From Paenibacillus paeoniae (GTDB lineage Bacteria > Bacillota > Bacilli > Paenibacillales > Paenibacillaceae), in the NCBI RefSeq assembly GCF_003388735.1, contig NZ_QUBQ01000001.1, forward strand, positions 372,001 to 436,000: 64,000 nucleotides of DNA. The letters run 5' to 3'. The translations under genes and the position numbers were made by a program. This document shows, one piece after another, positions 60,689 to 64,000 of this stretch. Below the pieces are notes generated by a model. It did not search any database and was not told where the DNA came from. It saw nothing but the letters and a program-made list of their open reading frames with translations. Position 1 is the first letter of the stretch; every line of letters begins with the position of its first letter.

Positions 60689-62038
60689 TTGAGCCCATCT
60701 GTAAAAAGACGTGGATTGTATCTATTCGCTATCTTCGGAGCCTTGATAATCTGCTTGTCTATCGTATACTTGAATTTGCCTCACGTGCAGGCGCAATCGG
60801 GACATGACTACTATATAGATAGCTCAAATCCGAATGCGAGTGATGATGGTGAAGGAACGGAAGCTAGCCCGTGGAAATCGTTGCAAGTGTTTGAAGGGAA
60901 ACACTTTTCACCTGGAGATACGGTTCATTTTGCGGCAGGAACGACGTATACGGGTACTTTCGAAATGGCGTCCTCAGGTACGGAAAGCGATCCAATTACG
61001 ATAAAGTCATACGGGGATGGCGACAAACCGATTTTCTCCAATCCCGGCGGATTAAATATATTGACCGTCTCAGGTTCTCAAATTCGTATTAATGGATTGA
61101 AGTTTCGCGACACAGCCACAATCTCTGATTGGAATTCTACAACGTATATGGGAAGCGGGGCTGTATTGGTTCTTCAAGAAGCTGATGATGTGACTATTAC
61201 AAACAGTGAATTTACGGAATTAGGAGTAGGGGTCAAAACGTATGGCTTGAATACAACGATCATGCACAACTACTTCCACGATCTTGTCATTGCGTATAGA
61301 GATGAAGAACAGTCTTACGGCGCGGTCGGGATCAGTGTGAATCATTCGAATACCGAAATTGCGTATAATACGTTTGTAAACTGTCGTTCTACAGACAGCC
61401 CGTATGGAGCGGACGGCGGAGCAATTGAAATTGAGGGTTTCATTAATGACAAGAATAATATTTGGATTCATCATAATCGCTCAACCGATTCACAAGGCTT
61501 TATCGAAGTAACCGAAACGACAGCTGCCAACGTCACGGTTGCGCATAATATTAGTGACGATTATCAGCAATTTATTGCCTTTGATACGACGGTTACCCCG
61601 CATAACTTCAAAGTGGAGCATAATACCGTCGTACGAACAAAAACATCGAATGTAACTTCCTTGTTTACGGTGCTTTTTTACCGCGAGGAAGGGCCCATTC
61701 CAGATGATTCGTGGCTCTCTATCACCAATAATATTTTCTATACGCCTGCGGCGAAGGTATTGAATGGATCCTATAATTACAAAGCCTATGATTATCCTCG
61801 CCAAAATAATGTCTATTACGATGGAACGACTGATCCGGTCGGATATCCGCTCGGTGAGGGAGATATGGTTGCAGATCCGCTGTTCGTCGATTTCGAAGCC
61901 CGGGACTTGCGTCTGAGTGCGGATAGTCCCGCCATTAAAGCAGGGATGGATCTTGGTTATAAGAAAGATTTCGACGGAAATGTGCTTCCGAGAGGTAAAA
62001 ATCCTGATATCGGTGCATTTCAATATCAAAGCAAATAA
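60689..62038 (+). CDS. Secreted right-handed beta-helix protein
   Basis: The 449-residue protein has an N-terminal signal or anchor (about residues 9-35, LYLFAIFGALIICLSIVYLNLPHVQAQ). A YYIDSSNPNASDDGEGTEASPWKSL opening follows, then a parallel beta-helix domain (repeated short N-T-I-x-H-N type turns: TTIMHNYF, TEIAYNTF, IWIHHNRS, VTVAHNIS, FKVEHNTV). This fold is common in polysaccharide lyases and glycan-binding surface proteins. Start is TTG with AAGGAGG upstream. It is the last gene of the operon and probably acts outside the cell on the parent polymer; activity is not readable. Confidence 0.82.
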   Translation: MSPSVKRRGLYLFAIFGALIICLSIVYLNLPHVQAQSGHDYYIDSSNPNASDDGEGTEASPWKSLQVFEGKHFSPGDTVHFAAGTTYTGTFEMASSGTESDPITIKSYGDGDKPIFSNPGGLNILTVSGSQIRINGLKFRDTATISDWNSTTYMGSGAVLVLQEADDVTITNSEFTELGVGVKTYGLNTTIMHNYFHDLVIAYRDEEQSYGAVGISVNHSNTEIAYNTFVNCRSTDSPYGADGGAIEIEGFINDKNNIWIHHNRSTDSQGFIEVTETTAANVTVAHNISDDYQQFIAFDTTVTPHNFKVEHNTVVRTKTSNVTSLFTVLFYREEGPIPDDSWLSITNNIFYTPAAKVLNGSYNYKAYDYPRQNNVYYDGTTDPVGYPLGEGDMVADPLFVDFEARDLRLSADSPAIKAGMDLGYKKDFDGNVLPRGKNPDIGAFQYQSK

Positions 62039-62054
62039 ACAATGTTTCAACTTG

Positions 62055-62096
62055 AAGCGGTGTCAGGCTAGAATCCTGATATCGCTTTTTTATTTT
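62055..62096 (+). terminator. Intrinsic terminator of the LacI-controlled operon
   Basis: AAGCGGTGTCAGG and CCTGATATCGCTT pair along 13 positions including two G-U pairs, followed by TTTTTTATTTT. Confidence 0.85.
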
Positions 62097-62168
62097 CTGC
62101 ATGATTTAAGTTGTCGTGTTCGATAAGCAGGCTGAAGCTGTTTTGTTCCGATCTCTTCGATCAATCAG

Positions 62169-62216
62169 TTGTCGGTTATCGGTTTTAATGACATAATGAA
62201 ATCGAACCGTTACCAG
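62169..62216 (+). promoter_or_regulatory. Promoter and operator of the second LacI gene
   Basis: TTGTCG (62169-62174) and CATAAT (62192-62197) are 17 bases apart. ATCGAACCGTTACCAG follows the -10 at 62201. The arrangement and flanking TTTAATGACATAAT are homologous to the first LacI promoter. Confidence 0.65.
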
Positions 62217-62260
62217 TAAATTTGAATTCGGTTAAGTATATAATTTAGGAGCAGATTCAG

Positions 62261-63283
62261 ATGACAAAATCAGATTCGGTTACGATTGCTGATGTCGCTA
62301 AACGGGCAGGTGTGGCGAAATCTACGGTGTCGCGCATCATAAACGATGTACCCGGCGTCAAGCCGGTAACGCGCAGCAAAGTGCTTCAAGCGATTGAAGA
62401 GCTGGGTTTCCGTCCTAATATGCTGGCAAGAAGCTTGAAGACAAATATGAAGCAGCAGATTGCTCTTGCCATTGACGATATTCGAAACCCTTATTACCCG
62501 GAGCTGGCTTGGGCTGTGGAGCAGGTTGCGAAGGAAAACGGGTTCCGGCTTGTTCTGATCAACCATTACGGCAATCCGACGGAGGAGCTTTCGATCCTTA
62601 GCAGAGTCAATGAAATGCATATAGACGGAATCATTATGCTAACGATCAGTTATCCGGCGGCATTAAAAAAATATATTAATCACTCGTCGGTGCCTGTATG
62701 CCTGATCGGCCATATGGGCGATGATGTGAATGCGGATATGGTGCATTTGTCAAAGTCGGAAGGTATACTTGCCATGGAGCATTTGATACGGATTGGCTGC
62801 ACCAATATTGCGTACGCCGGAGGCCCCAAGGAGATCCATCAAGGGACTCGTTATGGTGCCTATGAGTGGTCACTTAACGCAAGCTTCATGAAGATTACAC
62901 CCGCTAATGTATACATTGGCTCCGACTTCTCCATACAGACGGGCATACAAGCCGCCGATTATTTCTGCAATTTGCCCGTACTTCCCGACGGCGTATACGC
63001 TGCTAACGATATGATTGCTATTGGATTAATCCAGCGGCTGCTGGAGAAGGGGATTCGGGTACCGGAGGATGTCGCGGTAGTAGGGGTAGACGATATAAGC
63101 TGGTCAACCATTACAAAACCGCGAGTGACCTCTGTCTCAAATCTGACATCAGAGACGGGACGAATTGCAGCAGAGCTGTTGCTCAAGCGGATTAAAGAGG
63201 AGCAATCGACCCCGCTGCGCAGAATACAGCTGGAGCCTCGACTCATTGTGCGGGAATCCACTGTAAAAATAATAGAGTCCTGA
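62261..63283 (+). CDS. LacI-family transcriptional regulator (copy 2)
   Basis: This 340-residue repressor is the paralog of the protein encoded at 52123. The DNA-binding domain and hinge are the same apart from residue 2; differences appear in the sugar domain (for example YEWSLNASFMKITPANVYIGSDF). Both have identical length. Codons for the shared residues differ at many third positions, so the copy is old and selected at protein level. It precedes a second glycohydrolase gene with a matching operator. Confidence 0.92.
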   Translation: MTKSDSVTIADVAKRAGVAKSTVSRIINDVPGVKPVTRSKVLQAIEELGFRPNMLARSLKTNMKQQIALAIDDIRNPYYPELAWAVEQVAKENGFRLVLINHYGNPTEELSILSRVNEMHIDGIIMLTISYPAALKKYINHSSVPVCLIGHMGDDVNADMVHLSKSEGILAMEHLIRIGCTNIAYAGGPKEIHQGTRYGAYEWSLNASFMKITPANVYIGSDFSIQTGIQAADYFCNLPVLPDGVYAANDMIAIGLIQRLLEKGIRVPEDVAVVGVDDISWSTITKPRVTSVSNLTSETGRIAAELLLKRIKEEQSTPLRRIQLEPRLIVRESTVKIIES

Positions 63284-63316
63284 TTTTTCCAAATAAAAGA
63301 AGTCTTTCACGGTCCC

Positions 63317-63365
63317 TTGACATTGTTTAAGGGCCGTGTGATACTTGTTTCGAACCGATTCGAAA
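63317..63365 (+). promoter_or_regulatory. Promoter with near-perfect LacI-type operator
   Basis: TTGACA (63317-63322) and GATACT (63340-63345) are 17 bases apart. TTTCGAACCGATTCGAAA (63348-63365) is a near-perfect palindrome in the same place as the operator of the first operon. A CACGG/CCGTG hairpin overlaps the -35 region. Confidence 0.8.
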
Positions 63366-63456
63366 AGTTTCGTTAAAATAATACGATAACTTTTTACAAA
63401 CCCTTTGAATACATTTGCGATCTTTATTTTATTCGAAACCGACAGGAGAGAGAGAC

Positions 63457-64000
63457 ATGCAAAAATCGACAGCATCTCCCGCAAACCATAAAGGCTTGCA
63501 ACCAGATTATATTGAACGCACCTATGCGGGGTGGCTCGGCAAGATGGTGGGCGTTCGCCATGGCGCTAACGTTGAGAATTGGAGCTATGAAAGAATGCAG
63601 CGCGTTTTTGGAGAAATGACGAGCTACCCGCATCAATTCAGCAATTTTGCTGCCGATGACGATACGAACGGGCCTATCTTTTTCCTTCGGGCTCTTGAGG
63701 ATTATACACATACACGCGACATTACGGCGGAGCAGATCGGCCTTACTTGGCTGAACTATGCGCCGGATCAGCATGGCTTTTATTGGTGGGGCGGCTACGG
63801 AGTGTCCACGGAGCATACGGCTTACTTGAATTTGAAGAACGGCATTATGGCGCCTAGATCGGGCTCAATTGAGCAAAATGGCGCAGTGGTTGCAGAACAA
63901 ATCGGCGGTCAAATCTTCATCGATGTTTGGGGAATGATTGCACCGGGCAATCCGGAGCTTGCCGCCGAATATGCGGCGAAGGCAGCCAGTGTATCGCATG
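63457..64000 (+). CDS. Second ADP-ribosylglycohydrolase-fold enzyme, 3'-truncated by window end
   Basis: The frame runs from ATG at 63457 (GGAGAGAGAGAC upstream) to the end of the window, 181 codons. It is clearly paralogous to the enzyme at 57588: both share IERTYAGWLGK, VGVRHGANVENWSYE, NFAADDDTNGP and QIGGQIFIDVWGMIAPG. The metal-binding DDDT is kept. The N-terminal 15 residues differ. It is the first gene downstream of the second LacI-type operator and may open a second catabolic operon. Confidence 0.85.
   Translation, partial: MQKSTASPANHKGLQPDYIERTYAGWLGKMVGVRHGANVENWSYERMQRVFGEMTSYPHQFSNFAADDDTNGPIFFLRALEDYTHTRDITAEQIGLTWLNYAPDQHGFYWWGGYGVSTEHTAYLNLKNGIMAPRSGSIEQNGAVVAEQIGGQIFIDVWGMIAPGNPELAAEYAAKAASVSH

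Overview
The window looks like a chromosomal segment of a spore-forming, Gram-positive Paenibacillus-type bacterium. The evidence is moderate GC with strong AGGAGG-type ribosome sites, a cluster of YheC/YheD spore-coat-associated proteins, the sporulation genes ytrH/ytrI, a secreted SLH-domain protein, ecsAB, and a Bacillales-like gene order dnaE..accD-accA..pyk..fxsA..citZ-icd-mdh. No rRNA, tRNA, CRISPR array or insertion sequence was seen.

Layout. 1-3236: the 3' part of a lasso-peptide maturation operon (HprK-like kinase, PqqD/B1, B2 protease, ABC exporter); the precursor and cyclase genes would lie upstream. 3297-10469: mixed genes (phosphoesterase, small proteins, an HRDC protein, a CheX phosphatase, a short-chain dehydrogenase plus DEAD-box helicase, an SLH protein with an RBS-masking leader hairpin). 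10982-19896: ecsAB, an aminotransferase facing an AraC regulator, a YetF-like membrane protein, psd, a HAD phosphatase, a GH19 chitinase. 20152-26876: six co-directional genes, five YheC/YheD ATP-grasp paralogs and one GNAT, behind a sigma-K-like promoter. 27104-31299: regulators and the ytoI/ytpI/ytrI/ytrH group. 31425-39929: dnaE, pgpA-like, accDA, pyk. 40104-45315: thioesterase, a 51-bp tandem repeat array, fxsA, ppk with a Pho-box-like site, ppx. 45624-51887: citZ, a 66-bp tandem repeat, icd, mdh, recQ.

52123-64000 is the most distinctive part. A LacI regulator precedes a seven-gene operon: nucleoside hydrolase, sugar-type ABC importer (binding protein and two permeases, no ATPase), an ADP-ribosylglycohydrolase-fold enzyme fused to a C-terminal jelly-roll-like region, ribokinase, and a secreted beta-helix protein. 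A second LacI gene with a nearly identical DNA-binding domain and a second ADP-ribosylglycohydrolase gene follow and run off the end. Four promoters carry a common palindrome built on TCGAACC/GGTTCGA. I infer a regulon for capture of an extracellular ribosyl-containing compound, its uptake, hydrolysis and phosphorylation of the freed sugar; the substrate is unknown.

All calls come from reading the sequence and from family knowledge; no database search was run. Promoter and operator calls are motif matches only.
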